From Ruminococcus sp. (GTDB lineage Bacteria > Bacillota > Clostridia > Oscillospirales > Acutalibacteraceae): a stretch of 64,000 nt of DNA. The stretch is taken from contig JAFUKO010000068.1 of assembly GCA_017473555.1 (NCBI GenBank), positions 28,883-92,882 of the forward strand. Direction: 5' to 3'. Every line of letters begins with the position of its first letter. The stretch's first letter is position 1. The position numbers were made by a program, and so were the translations under genes. Below the pieces are notes generated by a model. That model saw nothing but the letters and a program-made list of their open reading frames with translations. It was not told the DNA's origin and searched no databases. Shown here in pieces: positions 8,970-17,636 of the stretch.

Positions 8970-10385
8970 ATGAAAAAGATATTATGTTTAGCGCTCAGTT
9001 TTATTATGATAGTTTCTCTTGCAACATCGTTTAGTGCGAGTGTTACTATGAATAAATCTTTAGACGCAAGTAGTGATGAGGCGTCTAAAGATAGTACCAT
9101 TCCAGAGGGATATACAGAGACAGGTTCTTGCGGTAAGAACGCTTTTTGGTATTACTATGACGATACAAAAACTCTCATAATCAGCGGTGAGGGCAAGGTC
9201 GAAAGACCTGACTTCTACAAACCAACCTTTGATTATCATGGGTTGCCTTTTGAAAAAGCCATCATTGAAGAGGGTATAACAGAGCTTGGCAGTTATGCTT
9301 TTTCAAAATGCGAGTTTTTAAAGGAAGTTTCGCTTCCTGACAGCCTTACGAGAATTGAGGATTCTATATTTGGGTATTGTAAGAGTTTGAAAAGTATTAC
9401 TATTCCCAAAAATGTCAGTTATTGGGGTATGAATAACTTTTACTATTGTGAATCTCTTGAAGAAATCATAGTTGACCCTGAGAATACTACTTTCGATAGC
9501 AGAGATAACTGTAACGGTGTTGTGGTTACTCAAACAAATATGTTAAGATATGCTTGCAAAAACACAACAATTCCTGAGAGTGTTACAAGTATTGGATCAA
9601 TGACATATTGCGGTGTAATGGGTGTGACAGAAATTACAATACCTGATAACGTTACAAGTATATATGGTCAGGCTTTTCAAGAATGTGTTGACCTTGAAAC
9701 AGTCAAGTTGCATCCTAATGTTAACTTATATCCTTCAGGTATATTCAGTAAGTGTAAAAAACTGAAAAACGTTTATCTTCCTTCTGGTATAACAGAGATT
9801 GGTATGCAGGAATTCAGCGAATGTACAAGTCTTGAGAGTATTGTAATACCTGCAAGCGTTAAGTGGATTAATCAATCTGCTTTTCTTAATTGTACATCTC
9901 TTAAATCGGTTACCATTGAAAACGGAGTTAAAGCTTTAGGCCCGGGTGCTTTTACCGGATGTACAAGTCTGGAAGAGGTTGTTCTGCCAAAGTCTGTAGA
10001 TACAATCCAGATAGCGACATTTAAAGATTGTGCAGCTATGAAAAGTGTGACTGTGTATAATCCGGAGTGCGAGATTGGTGATATGGACATAACATTTCCA
10101 GCGAACGCTGTCATCTACGGATATGAAGGCTCTACAGCACAGCAATATGCTGAAAAATATGCAAGAGAGTTTATCGCTTTACCTGAGCCAGAGTATGCTA
10201 TCGGCGATGTAGATTTAGACGGCGATGTTTCAATCATGGATGCAACAGAAATCCAGATGGTTGAAGCACGACTCAAAGAATGGAAATCTGAAAACTGTGA
10301 GGCACTGGGCGACGTTGATAACGACGGTGAAGTATCTGTGCTCGACGCTACCGAAATACAGCTTATCATTGCAGGACTGGCCTAA
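8970..10385 (+). CDS. Secreted BspA-type leucine-rich repeat protein with C-terminal dockerin
   Basis: A 471-residue protein with a signal peptide (1 to about 24). Residues about 85-385 hold repeated BspA/LRR_5 units of the type 'FSKCTSLESIVIPASV' (alternating cysteine-bearing 'C.SL..I.IP..V' lines), a fold used for binding polysaccharides, host or surface proteins. The C terminus (about 400-471) is a dockerin with two calcium F-hands, 'DVDLDGDVSIMDATEIQ' and 'DVDNDGEVSVLDATEIQ', which should bind a cohesin. No catalytic domain is present. AAAAAGGAG precedes the ATG. It is a single-gene unit with its own promoter and terminator. A binding or adhesion component of a cohesin-dockerin assembly is the most likely role. 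Confidence 0.88.
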   Translation: MKKILCLALSFIMIVSLATSFSASVTMNKSLDASSDEASKDSTIPEGYTETGSCGKNAFWYYYDDTKTLIISGEGKVERPDFYKPTFDYHGLPFEKAIIEEGITELGSYAFSKCEFLKEVSLPDSLTRIEDSIFGYCKSLKSITIPKNVSYWGMNNFYYCESLEEIIVDPENTTFDSRDNCNGVVVTQTNMLRYACKNTTIPESVTSIGSMTYCGVMGVTEITIPDNVTSIYGQAFQECVDLETVKLHPNVNLYPSGIFSKCKKLKNVYLPSGITEIGMQEFSECTSLESIVIPASVKWINQSAFLNCTSLKSVTIENGVKALGPGAFTGCTSLEEVVLPKSVDTIQIATFKDCAAMKSVTVYNPECEIGDMDITFPANAVIYGYEGSTAQQYAEKYAREFIALPEPEYAIGDVDLDGDVSIMDATEIQMVEARLKEWKSENCEALGDVDNDGEVSVLDATEIQLIIAGLA

Positions 10386-10406
10386 AACTGAATATGGCAT
10401 AATAAA

Positions 10407-10440
10407 AGCACCGCATATTTTTATGCGGTGCTTGCTTTTT
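10407..10440. terminator. Bidirectional terminator between the LRR-dockerin gene and luxS
   Basis: AGCACCGCATA (10407-10417) pairs with TATGCGGTGCT (10422-10432), followed by a T-run on the plus strand and AT-rich DNA on the other side; it serves both convergent genes. Confidence 0.8.
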
Positions 10441-10455
10441 ATTACTGGTTTACAG

Positions 10456-10920
10456 TTACTCACAGTAATCGTAGCTGAGCTTTTCAACAGTCCAGTCTTT
10501 GATTACATCATAATATTTGCACAGCTCTTCGTGAGCTTTCTCGACATTGTGCGCAAGGTAGTTTCCACACTCGATTTTTGAGTTGCCCGGAATCTCACCC
10601 TCGTGGTCACGACATTTCTTTACGATATCTTTAATGAGATTCAAAGCTGTGTTGAGCTCTAAATCTCTTGTCAGAAAATAAAAACCCGTCATACATCCCA
10701 TCGGTCCGAAGTAAATCACGTTGTCACTGTACTCACTGTTTCTTACATATGTTGCAAACAGATGCTCGATTGTGTGCATAGCGTATGGTTCTAAAAACGG
10801 GGGAGTGTTCGGCTTGATAAAACGCAGGTCAAAGGTGGTGATATCTCCGTCAATTCGTGATATATACATACCTTTTTCCAGTTTGTTGTGGTCTACTGTA
10901 AAGCTTGCTATTTTTTTCAT
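10456..10920 (-). CDS. luxS: S-ribosylhomocysteine lyase
   Basis: A 154-residue metalloenzyme that cleaves S-ribosylhomocysteine to homocysteine and the AI-2 precursor DPD, in the activated methyl cycle. The metal ligands are H49, H53 (in 'HTIEH' with E52 the general base) and C118 ('KIECGNY'), and C76 lies in 'GPMGCMTGFY'. Length is typical. It starts 11 bases after the GH25 gene stop and is probably cotranscribed with it. No pfs/mtnN or lsr-type genes are adjacent, so a signalling role cannot be argued from context. Confidence 0.96.
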   Translation of the reverse strand: MKKIASFTVDHNKLEKGMYISRIDGDITTFDLRFIKPNTPPFLEPYAMHTIEHLFATYVRNSEYSDNVIYFGPMGCMTGFYFLTRDLELNTALNLIKDIVKKCRDHEGEIPGNSKIECGNYLAHNVEKAHEELCKYYDVIKDWTVEKLSYDYCE

Positions 10921-10931
10921 AATACCCTCAC

Positions 10932-11879
10932 TTAATAGTTTTTAAGACAGATGTTCATATCAACGTTGCCTTCAATTCCGTCTACCTGACCCTCAATATT
11001 GTACTGCCACATAGTAAAGTTGTAGTACATTGACGGGGTTTCCTCATAGTCAGCAACCCAGAAGTCGACATCCTTTAGTTCTTCGAGGTTATACTTGTAG
11101 TACATAAGCTGAGTGTTTGAGTAGATAATAGCCTTGTTGCCACTTTGATTTATTGTATCGCAGAAAGCTAAAGCAGCTGCGGTCAAATCCTCATTAGTTA
11201 CGTTGTCGGTACGGGCTGAATCACCCTCGATTGTTTCCCAGTCAAAAGCAATCGGATAGTCGAAATCCATATGTTTGATGAGCTCGAGTGTGTAAAGAGC
11301 CTCGGCTGTTCCTTCCTCTGCGTTTTTAGCCTGAGAGAAGAAGTATCCGCCGACTTTAAGTCCTGCTGCTTTTGCTTTGTTGTAGTAGTCATCAAGATTT
11401 GCATCAACAAAGAACTCACCCTCTTCAGAGTAGTATCTTCCTCCGATTCTTATCATTACAAATTCAAATCCCTGATTTTTTAAAGCGTTGAAGTCAACAT
11501 CACCCTGATATTCTGACAGGTCAACACCCATACATGATGCAACTTCATTATCTATGTAGTATGTCATCATACCATTTTCGTCTACAACAAAATTTGTATT
11601 GTCATATGCGTTTTTAGGGAAACCGTGCACAGCATCGATTTCGATTGTTCCTAAAAACGGGTCGTTGATAGTGATTTTTTCACCTTTCTTAACTACATCA
11701 GGCTCCTGCTCAACAAAAAGAGTCTCTTTTGGGGTGTCATCACTGATGTTGTTATTGTTACGATTACAGCTTGTGAAAATTACCACAACCATTGCGATAA
11801 GTAGGATAACTGACAATATTATTATGAGTAAAGGGTTTATGCCCTTATTCTGTGCGTGTCTGCCGGTATTTGAAAACAT
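10932..11879 (-). CDS. Membrane-anchored GH25 muramidase (lysozyme-like)
   Basis: A 315-residue protein with an N-terminal transmembrane anchor at about 16-36, a polar linker, then a glycoside hydrolase family 25 domain from about residue 115 to the end. Visible are 'MGVDLSEYQGDVDF' with D120, and the catalytic 'AFDWE' with D213 and E215, plus the 'WQY' strand near the C terminus. The family hydrolyses the MurNAc-GlcNAc bond of peptidoglycan. The position outside the membrane suggests wall remodelling. No wall-binding repeats are present. Confidence 0.9.
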   Translation of the reverse strand: MFSNTGRHAQNKGINPLLIIILSVILLIAMVVVIFTSCNRNNNNISDDTPKETLFVEQEPDVVKKGEKITINDPFLGTIEIDAVHGFPKNAYDNTNFVVDENGMMTYYIDNEVASCMGVDLSEYQGDVDFNALKNQGFEFVMIRIGGRYYSEEGEFFVDANLDDYYNKAKAAGLKVGGYFFSQAKNAEEGTAEALYTLELIKHMDFDYPIAFDWETIEGDSARTDNVTNEDLTAAALAFCDTINQSGNKAIIYSNTQLMYYKYNLEELKDVDFWVADYEETPSMYYNFTMWQYNIEGQVDGIEGNVDMNICLKNY

Positions 11880-11970
11880 AGAAATAACCTCCGTTTCAAC
11901 AATTTATGCTACGAGGATACCATAAAAACCGACTAAAGTAAACAAATTTAACAGTATGTTTACTTTTGCC

Positions 11971-11999
11971 TTGAAAATGTTTACACTTTCTTTTATAAT
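11971..11999 (+). promoter_or_regulatory. Promoter of the small gene at 12027
   Basis: TTGAAA (11971-11976) and TATAAT (11994-11999) with 17-base spacing, immediately before the ribosome-binding site. Confidence 0.75.
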
Positions 12000-12026
12000 T
12001 AACTAAATAGTGAAAGGGGGATGCTT

Positions 12027-12272
12027 GTGCAGGTTTTGGGATACAAAAAGAAGTCTAAAGCTGAGTTGCTTAAAGCTGTTGATGAATGTGTATCTATAAG
12101 CCAAGTGTGTGCACTTGTACAGCATGAGGGGCTTGTCCTGCAAATGCAGTGTCTTCCCGGTGCTTCAAATATCCCTAAAAAAGAACTCAGCACAGGTGAA
12201 ATGGTCGTTAAATCCCCGCTAGATAACTTAAAGGACAGGGTAAAAATCGCTATTATATGTCAAAGAATATAA
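12027..12272 (+). CDS. Hypothetical small protein
   Basis: An 81-residue protein of no recognised family. I prefer the GTG at 12027 because GAAAGGGGG (12012-12020) lies 6 bases before it; an in-frame ATG at 12021 directly touches that site. The sequence has a basic N terminus, three cysteines in the middle and no signal peptide or transmembrane segment. It stands alone between its own promoter and a terminator, so transcription is likely; function unknown. Confidence 0.6.
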   Translation: MQVLGYKKKSKAELLKAVDECVSISQVCALVQHEGLVLQMQCLPGASNIPKKELSTGEMVVKSPLDNLKDRVKIAIICQRI

Positions 12273-12279
12273 CTACTTT

Positions 12280-12309
12280 AAAGTACAGGAAACTGTACTT
12301 TATTTTTTT
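12280..12309 (+). terminator. Terminator of the small gene at 12027
   Basis: Nine-bp stem (12280-12288 with 12293-12301) closed by a GAAA tetraloop and followed by eight Ts and As. Confidence 0.85.
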
Positions 12310-12341
12310 ACCTAAACTTGTGCACTTTAGCTAAAATTTTC

Positions 12342-12370
12342 TTGATATCCTACGAAAATAGTAGTACAAT
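12342..12370 (+). promoter_or_regulatory. Promoter of the metallophosphoesterase-dockerin gene
   Basis: TTGATA (12342-12347) and TACAAT (12365-12370), 17 bases apart, 38 bases before the start codon. Confidence 0.8.
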
Positions 12371-12408
12371 TACATTGGTAGCTATATTAACATTTTAAGG
12401 AGGTTAAT

Positions 12409-15400
12409 ATGAAGAAGTTATTATCAATAATTCTCTCAATAGTTATGGTATTAAGTGTTATGCCATATACTGTTTTTGCTGAGGAAGTCAGCAGCCTGTC
12501 CTATGAATTTACAGGCATAAACGCTGATGACCCGGGCTACGCAGAGGGTACTATCACCTTTAATGCAGGCTCAGCAGCAACCTATTATATGTATTGGGGC
12601 GACGATGAAAAGGCTCTCCCACAGTATTTTGAGATTACATCATTTACTGTTCAAAAGGGCGATTCAGTCACATACAAATTCCCTGCACAGACAGCTATAC
12701 CTGCTGATGCAGAATGCGTATTTATATCTAAAATGAAGTCGTGTGAAAACGCATACGTAAGCGAAGGTATCGCAAAATTTGACCTTCCTGACAACAAAAA
12801 GCTTGTTGATTCTTCCGATGAGCGTCAGTACAGATATGCGGCCCTTTCTGATATTCACATCGATATGCAGCACGGCACAAAAGCCGGTTACTACACATAC
12901 GCAGTAGATCACTGGAAGCAGACACTCGACGTTTGTGTTGACAGAAATGTTGATTTTATCATTTCAGCAGGTGACCAGGTTACAAATGCTTATGGTGCTA
13001 CCCTTGAGTGGCTTACATATCAGCAGGTGCTTTCGGAGTCTGATTACGTTAACCCTATTTATGAAGCTGACGGTAACCACGAGCCACGAGGTAGTTATAA
13101 CAGTGATTGCGATGTTGCTTGTAGCAACGAAGAATACGCTATCGGCACTGGTCTTGATAAAGACGCTCAGTCAATCGTTGACGGCAAAGACTACTACGAA
13201 GTAACAGAGCCTAACACAGGTGACCACTTTATCTTTATGAGCGAGGTTCACGCTCATCCGGGCGAGAATGATAACTTCTCAACCGAGCAGCTTGATTGGC
13301 TTGAGGGCTTGCTCGCAAAGTATAAGGGCGACGGCAAGAAGGTTTTCCTTATCCAGCACGCACTTTTACAGGGTTATGGCGCAGGTGACGATGTCTATGA
13401 TCCGGGCTATCAGGGCGGTATCAGAATGCAGCACGCTGAAACAGGTGAGCAGTTCCCTAACAACCAGCGATTCAAGCAGATTATCGAAGCTAACAAGGAT
13501 ATTATCTGGTACTCAGGTCACACACATATAGATTTCAGAGAAGAGCAGAACTATAGTAGCGAGAATGGTACCTCTTGCCATATGGTACATATTCCGTCTG
13601 CTTGTAATACAACAAGCTACGTTAAAGATGCTAACGGATATAAAGTGCCTGGTTCTTCAACAGACTATACATTCTACGATGATGCAACACAAGGCTACTT
13701 TGTAGATGTATATGAAGATGCAACTATCCTTTACGGAACAAATCTTCACTACAACAAGGTTTACCCAAGATACACATATATTATCGAAGAGGGCGAGCCA
13801 GAAACAAGACCTACAGAAACACCAACACAAAGACCTACATCTCCACCACCTACACAGCCTGATATTGCTGATGGCAAGACAGTTTACTGCGTAAATTCAG
13901 CTAACTGGGCTGAGGTTTACGTTCATTCCTGGGTTGATGGCAGTACAGGTACAACATGGCCAGGTTATGCTATGACTAAAACAGGCGAGCAGGCTAATGG
14001 TTTTGATGTTTACAAAGCAGTTGTAGAGCCTGGTTATACAAACGTTATTTTCAACAATAACAACAAAGGCTCACAGACCTCTGACCTGACAATTCAGGAG
14101 GGACAGTATTTTGACGTAAGATCAGGCAAGTGGTACGCATCATTAGATGATATCCCTGAGGTTGGTGCACTTGCTACTGATCGCTTCCTTGTTGGTTCAT
14201 TCAACAACTGGAGTACAGTGGCAAACGAGTTTATGCTCAAAGCTGAGGGCGATTTGACAGCTTACGTTACTATGACTCTTGAAGCTAATACAACCTATGA
14301 ATTCAAGGTAGTAAGAGAAGGTAAATGGACAAGTAACACAACACCTATCACAGGTGATGTAGAAGAACTTGTATTTTCATCTTCTGTTAACGATAATGCA
14401 ACAATCACAACAACTTACGCAGGCGAATATGAGTTCTCTTTTGGTATCAGCAGCTCAAGATTAGCAGTAAAATATCCAACACAGGCTCCAACACAGCCTC
14501 CTACAGAGGAGCCAACAGAGGAGCCGACAGAAGAGCCAACAGAGGAGCCGACAGAAGAGCCAACTGAAGAGCCGACTGAAGAGCCTACTGAGGAACCAAC
14601 TGAGGAACCTACAGAGGAGCCTACTGAAGAACCTACAGAGAAACCTACCGAAGAGAAAGTTTTATACGGTGACTCTGATTTAGATAAGTCTGTTACAATT
14701 ATGGACGCAACATTTATCCAGCTCTATCTGGCACAGAAAGAAGATTTTAGCGATAAACAGTTAAAGTGTGCTGATGTTGATGGTGAGGGTATTACGATTA
14801 TGGACGCTACTCTCATTCAGCTTTATCTTGCACAGGCAATTGATAAATTCCCTATTGAAGAAAAAGCAGTCGCAACAGTAGGTTCCAAAAAATCTGTTGC
14901 AGGCACTTCTGCTGATGTTTTAACAAGCGAGGAGCTTTTCACAAAGGCTACTGACTATCTGTCATATTACTTCCAGTATGCATCATACGATACATATCAG
15001 GCACTCAAAAAGACAGTATATGCATATAAAGATACTGATACTACAGCTCTTACAGCCTCAGCTCAGGCAGAGCTAACAGATGCTATTGCCGCTTTTGATG
15101 CACTCAGAGAAAAGGTGCACCAGCAGACAGTTTACTACACAGACGGCAAGGCATTCAGTGGTATCAGAGCATATTACTTCAACAGTAAAACTAATGCAAA
15201 GGTTGAGGACTGGCCTGGTCAGATTGGTTCATACATCCGCACAAACTCCTATGGACAGAACATCTACGCCGTAACATTAAACTTCTCTAAGTTTGATACT
15301 ATCATATTCAGCGGCGGTAGCAACAAAACTGTAGATATAACTCTCGACGGATGTTCAGGAAAACTCTACTATCCGACAGAGCAGGATGCTACAACAGGCG

Positions 15401-15774
15401 AATGGGCAGTTGCAGAAACAACCTTCAAACAGATGTGGTACGGCGAGAAACAGGACGAGATAGGTGATGACGTGCTCGAAGATATCACTGTTTACTTCAC
15501 CGATACCTTAGGTTGGAGTGCTGTCAACTGTTATTATTGGCTTGGTTCTGCAAACAACACATGGCCTGGCGAGAAAATGGAGTTTGTCAGAAACAACTCT
15601 CAGGGACAGCCTATCTATAAGATTACTCTCCCTGCTGGTGCATCAGCGGTATTTAATAACGGCTCAGGTACACAGAGCGTTGATGTCACAGGACTCGCAC
15701 ATGGATACGGATACTACCTCACAACCCAGTCAGGCGGAAAATACCTCTATGACACATACAAATACGGAGAGTAA
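12409..15774 (+). CDS. Secreted metallophosphoesterase with starch-binding-like modules and an internal dockerin
   Basis: A 1121-residue multimodular protein. A signal peptide (1-24) precedes a beta-rich region (25-140), then a calcineurin-type phosphoesterase (about 141-455) with metal ligands D148/H150 ('SDIHID'), D189 ('AGDQ'), N223-H224 ('GNHE'), H317, and H371/H373 ('GHTHID'). A Pro/Thr linker leads to a CBM26-like module (489-580, W500, W508, 'WPG' at 517), a second beta-sandwich like the CBM48/X25 fold (590-688, 'FLVGSFNNW'), a 50-residue PTEE repeat linker, a dockerin (752-815), a helical segment (about 835-905), and two more CBM26-like modules (907-1010 and 1024-1121). The substrate is inferred: phosphate esters on starch or another polysaccharide. 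AAGGAGG precedes the ATG. A small gene follows 10 bases later. CBM assignments are by eye. Confidence 0.85.
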   Translation: MKKLLSIILSIVMVLSVMPYTVFAEEVSSLSYEFTGINADDPGYAEGTITFNAGSAATYYMYWGDDEKALPQYFEITSFTVQKGDSVTYKFPAQTAIPADAECVFISKMKSCENAYVSEGIAKFDLPDNKKLVDSSDERQYRYAALSDIHIDMQHGTKAGYYTYAVDHWKQTLDVCVDRNVDFIISAGDQVTNAYGATLEWLTYQQVLSESDYVNPIYEADGNHEPRGSYNSDCDVACSNEEYAIGTGLDKDAQSIVDGKDYYEVTEPNTGDHFIFMSEVHAHPGENDNFSTEQLDWLEGLLAKYKGDGKKVFLIQHALLQGYGAGDDVYDPGYQGGIRMQHAETGEQFPNNQRFKQIIEANKDIIWYSGHTHIDFREEQNYSSENGTSCHMVHIPSACNTTSYVKDANGYKVPGSSTDYTFYDDATQGYFVDVYEDATILYGTNLHYNKVYPRYTYIIEEGEPETRPTETPTQRPTSPPPTQPDIADGKTVYCVNSANWAEVYVHSWVDGSTGTTWPGYAMTKTGEQANGFDVYKAVVEPGYTNVIFNNNNKGSQTSDLTIQEGQYFDVRSGKWYASLDDIPEVGALATDRFLVGSFNNWSTVANEFMLKAEGDLTAYVTMTLEANTTYEFKVVREGKWTSNTTPITGDVEELVFSSSVNDNATITTTYAGEYEFSFGISSSRLAVKYPTQAPTQPPTEEPTEEPTEEPTEEPTEEPTEEPTEEPTEEPTEEPTEEPTEEPTEKPTEEKVLYGDSDLDKSVTIMDATFIQLYLAQKEDFSDKQLKCADVDGEGITIMDATLIQLYLAQAIDKFPIEEKAVATVGSKKSVAGTSADVLTSEELFTKATDYLSYYFQYASYDTYQALKKTVYAYKDTDTTALTASAQAELTDAIAAFDALREKVHQQTVYYTDGKAFSGIRAYYFNSKTNAKVEDWPGQIGSYIRTNSYGQNIYAVTLNFSKFDTIIFSGGSNKTVDITLDGCSGKLYYPTEQDATTGEWAVAETTFKQMWYGEKQDEIGDDVLEDITVYFTDTLGWSAVNCYYWLGSANNTWPGEKMEFVRNNSQGQPIYKITLPAGASAVFNNGSGTQSVDVTGLAHGYGYYLTTQSGGKYLYDTYKYGE
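14500..14655 (+). repeat. In-frame tandem repeat encoding the PTEE linker
   Basis: About twelve copies of a 12-base unit encoding Pro-Thr-Glu-Glu, with third-position changes between copies (CCA/CCG/CCT, ACA/ACT). It is an extended acidic linker between the second binding module and the dockerin, and its copy number is likely to vary between strains. Confidence 0.9.
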
Positions 15775-15784
15775 TGAGAGGTTT

Positions 15785-16039
15785 ATGAAGAAATTCAAAC
15801 TCATAACTATTTTCAACAGGCGTGAGTTGTGCATAACCATGAACAACGATGAGCGTTTTCGCATTTGCACAATCCTCGCACAAAATGGTATCAAGTACGA
15901 TTTAGTGACTACGAATCTTTGCAGTCGCTCAGGCAGAAGCGGAACTTTCGGAATAGATATTAACAGTATGTATTCCTACAGAATCTATGTCCACAAAGAC
16001 GACGAGGAAGAAGCCGCGTATTTAATAAATAAGAGATAA
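15785..16039 (+). CDS. Conserved-looking small protein of unknown function
   Basis: An 84-residue soluble protein beginning MKKFKLITIFNRREL. The pattern, a strand with 'IFNRREL', a helix with 'ILAQNGI', a 'RSGRSGTFGI' turn and 'YRIYVHKDDEEEA', suggests a small alpha/beta ferredoxin-like domain similar to uncharacterised short proteins of Clostridia; I do not know a function. It begins 10 bases after the metallophosphoesterase stop, with only a weak GAGAGG site, so translation is probably coupled. It ends at a strong terminator. Confidence 0.65.
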   Translation: MKKFKLITIFNRRELCITMNNDERFRICTILAQNGIKYDLVTTNLCSRSGRSGTFGIDINSMYSYRIYVHKDDEEEAAYLINKR

Positions 16040-16041
16040 CG

Positions 16042-16076
16042 AAAAAGGTCGCTAGCATTATGCAAGCGACCTTTTT
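16042..16076 (+). terminator. Terminator of the metallophosphoesterase operon
   Basis: Twelve-bp perfect stem AAAAAGGTCGCT (16042-16053) with AGCGACCTTTTT (16065-16076). The A and T runs make it able to work in both directions. Confidence 0.85.
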
Positions 16077-16151
16077 GAAGTTGATAAAAATTTTTTCTTA
16101 CTGCAAAAATACACCTTTCTGGATTGTATTATTAGTGAAAGGGGGAAAACG

Positions 16152-16643
16152 ATGGAAGTTTCATTTAGTGCTAAAATGCAGGCAGAAAGGGTAATACGGC
16201 AGTACGCTGATATGATATTTCGCATAGCGTTACAAAATTTGAAGAATAAGGCTGACGCTGAAGATATACTACAGGACGTAAGTCTTGCACTTCTTACAAA
16301 GAATGCACCCTTGTATGATGAAAGCCACATAAAATCATGGCTGATTCGTGTCACGTTAAATAAATGCAAAAATTTTCATAAATCTGCACATAGAACTAAA
16401 ACCGAACCCCTTTCGGATTATGTCGAGCTTTGTGCCAAAGAGGATCAACGGCTTTTAGAAGATGTTATGGGTTTACCGAAAAACTATCGTAATACGCTGT
16501 ATCTCTTTTACTACGAGGGCTACAGTATTGACGAGATTGCTAAGCTACTGAATAAAAAGCCTTCAACAGTAGGCTCGTGGCTACATAGAGCTCGAAAAAA
16601 GTTGAAAACAATAATCTTGGACGGAGGTAATGGTTGTGAATAA
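16152..16643 (+). CDS. ECF-type RNA polymerase sigma factor
   Basis: A 163-residue sigma-70 family protein of the extracytoplasmic-function type. Region 2 spans about 10-75 ('YADMIFRIALQNLKNKADAEDILQDV') and region 4 about 100-155 ('YYEGYSIDEIAKLLNKKPSTVGSWLHRARKKLK', a helix-turn-helix). Regions 1 and 3 are missing, as expected. GAAAGGGGG precedes the ATG. Its stop overlaps the start of the next gene, a membrane protein that is probably its anti-sigma factor. Confidence 0.92.
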   Translation: MEVSFSAKMQAERVIRQYADMIFRIALQNLKNKADAEDILQDVSLALLTKNAPLYDESHIKSWLIRVTLNKCKNFHKSAHRTKTEPLSDYVELCAKEDQRLLEDVMGLPKNYRNTLYLFYYEGYSIDEIAKLLNKKPSTVGSWLHRARKKLKTIILDGGNGCE

Positions 16644-17577
16644 AAACAGATATACTAAACTCTTTGACAGAATAAAAGCTGATGATGATGCAGTAAGAAA
16701 TGCGGTTGACAGTATTTATGAGAAAGAAACTACAGATGTGGGTGAGTTTAAGCTCACGAGGAATATGAATTTGAAATTTGTGCATGCTGTGGCGGTTGCC
16801 TTGGTGTTTGTGCTAGTTTTAGGTGTGTATATTTTGCCGATTACCCCAAAAGCTGATAACTGCTTTGTAGTGAAAGCAGGAGCATCTGAAATAAACTCGA
16901 TAAGTAGCGTAGAGATAGGCGAGCTTAAAGGTGAGAACAACGCTATAAGAATTTGTTTTGATGACAGTGATAAAGTAAGCTATTTGGTTCAGTGTAAGGT
17001 GGTTGATTTTCCTGTTATGTGTACGGGAAATAATATTGAAAAAGTAACCTATAAAGTGAAAGGTAACGGCTATTTCGCACTGCATAGAGATGTGCAGGGA
17101 GTGTCAGATGTAGAATACGTTGAAAAGGCCCCTACCTCTTACGAAGAAGAGCAGAAGTATCCTTATGATTTAGCAGATACTGGAGATTATACGAAGAAAG
17201 CTCTTGCATATACAGTTGACTATGATGCACAAAATGAGGCTGTTGCAAAGCTCTGTCTTTATACCGTGGATGATGGCGATAAATACTGCGACTCATATAG
17301 CGAAACCATTTATTTCGAGGAATCGGACGGCTCGTTTGTTCATGGAAAGGACTTTGACTATGAGATGATGTATCTCGATATTTTCACCGACGGCGACTAT
17401 AGTGTTGATGCAATCAACTACAGCGACTACAGTGTAGAAATTACGGCTACGTTTGAAGATGGCACACAGGAATCGAAGACTGTGAACATAGGTCTTGAGA
17501 AAACAAAAAAGAATTACGATAGCGGTGAGGACGGAGAATACACAGTGCTAAACGTACACGCTAAGTTATCTGAATAA
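16636..17577 (+). CDS. Single-pass membrane protein, putative anti-sigma factor
   Basis: A 313-residue protein with a cytoplasmic N terminus of about 47 residues, one transmembrane helix ('VHAVAVALVFVLVLGVYILPI') and a large extracytoplasmic domain of about 240 residues rich in Asp, Tyr and beta strands. I choose GTG 16636 because GGAGGT (16623-16628) is 7 bases upstream; the ATG at 16630 is too close. It overlaps the sigma gene by 8 bases, the usual arrangement for an ECF anti-sigma factor. It lacks a zinc-binding anti-sigma motif and an RsgI-type N-terminal domain, so the role rests on context. The signal sensed is unknown. Confidence 0.65.
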   Translation: MNKNRYTKLFDRIKADDDAVRNAVDSIYEKETTDVGEFKLTRNMNLKFVHAVAVALVFVLVLGVYILPITPKADNCFVVKAGASEINSISSVEIGELKGENNAIRICFDDSDKVSYLVQCKVVDFPVMCTGNNIEKVTYKVKGNGYFALHRDVQGVSDVEYVEKAPTSYEEEQKYPYDLADTGDYTKKALAYTVDYDAQNEAVAKLCLYTVDDGDKYCDSYSETIYFEESDGSFVHGKDFDYEMMYLDIFTDGDYSVDAINYSDYSVEITATFEDGTQESKTVNIGLEKTKKNYDSGEDGEYTVLNVHAKLSE

Positions 17578-17584
17578 ATTGTAC

Positions 17585-17624
17585 AGAGGTCGGCTCAGTT
17601 TCATGAGCCGACCTCTTTTTTTAT
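17585..17624 (+). terminator. Terminator of the sigma/anti-sigma operon
   Basis: Thirteen-bp perfect stem (17585-17597 with 17604-17616) and a run of Ts. Confidence 0.9.
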
Positions 17625-17636
17625 TCAGTATGAGGT

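Noticed and set aside
10456-10920. Quorum-sensing locus
   Set aside because: luxS here stands with a muramidase gene; no AI-2 receptor or uptake genes are adjacent, so only the metabolic role is supported.
14500-14655. Repeat array as a possible CRISPR
   Set aside because: The 12-base period is in frame and codes for Pro-Thr-Glu-Glu; there are no spacers of unique sequence.
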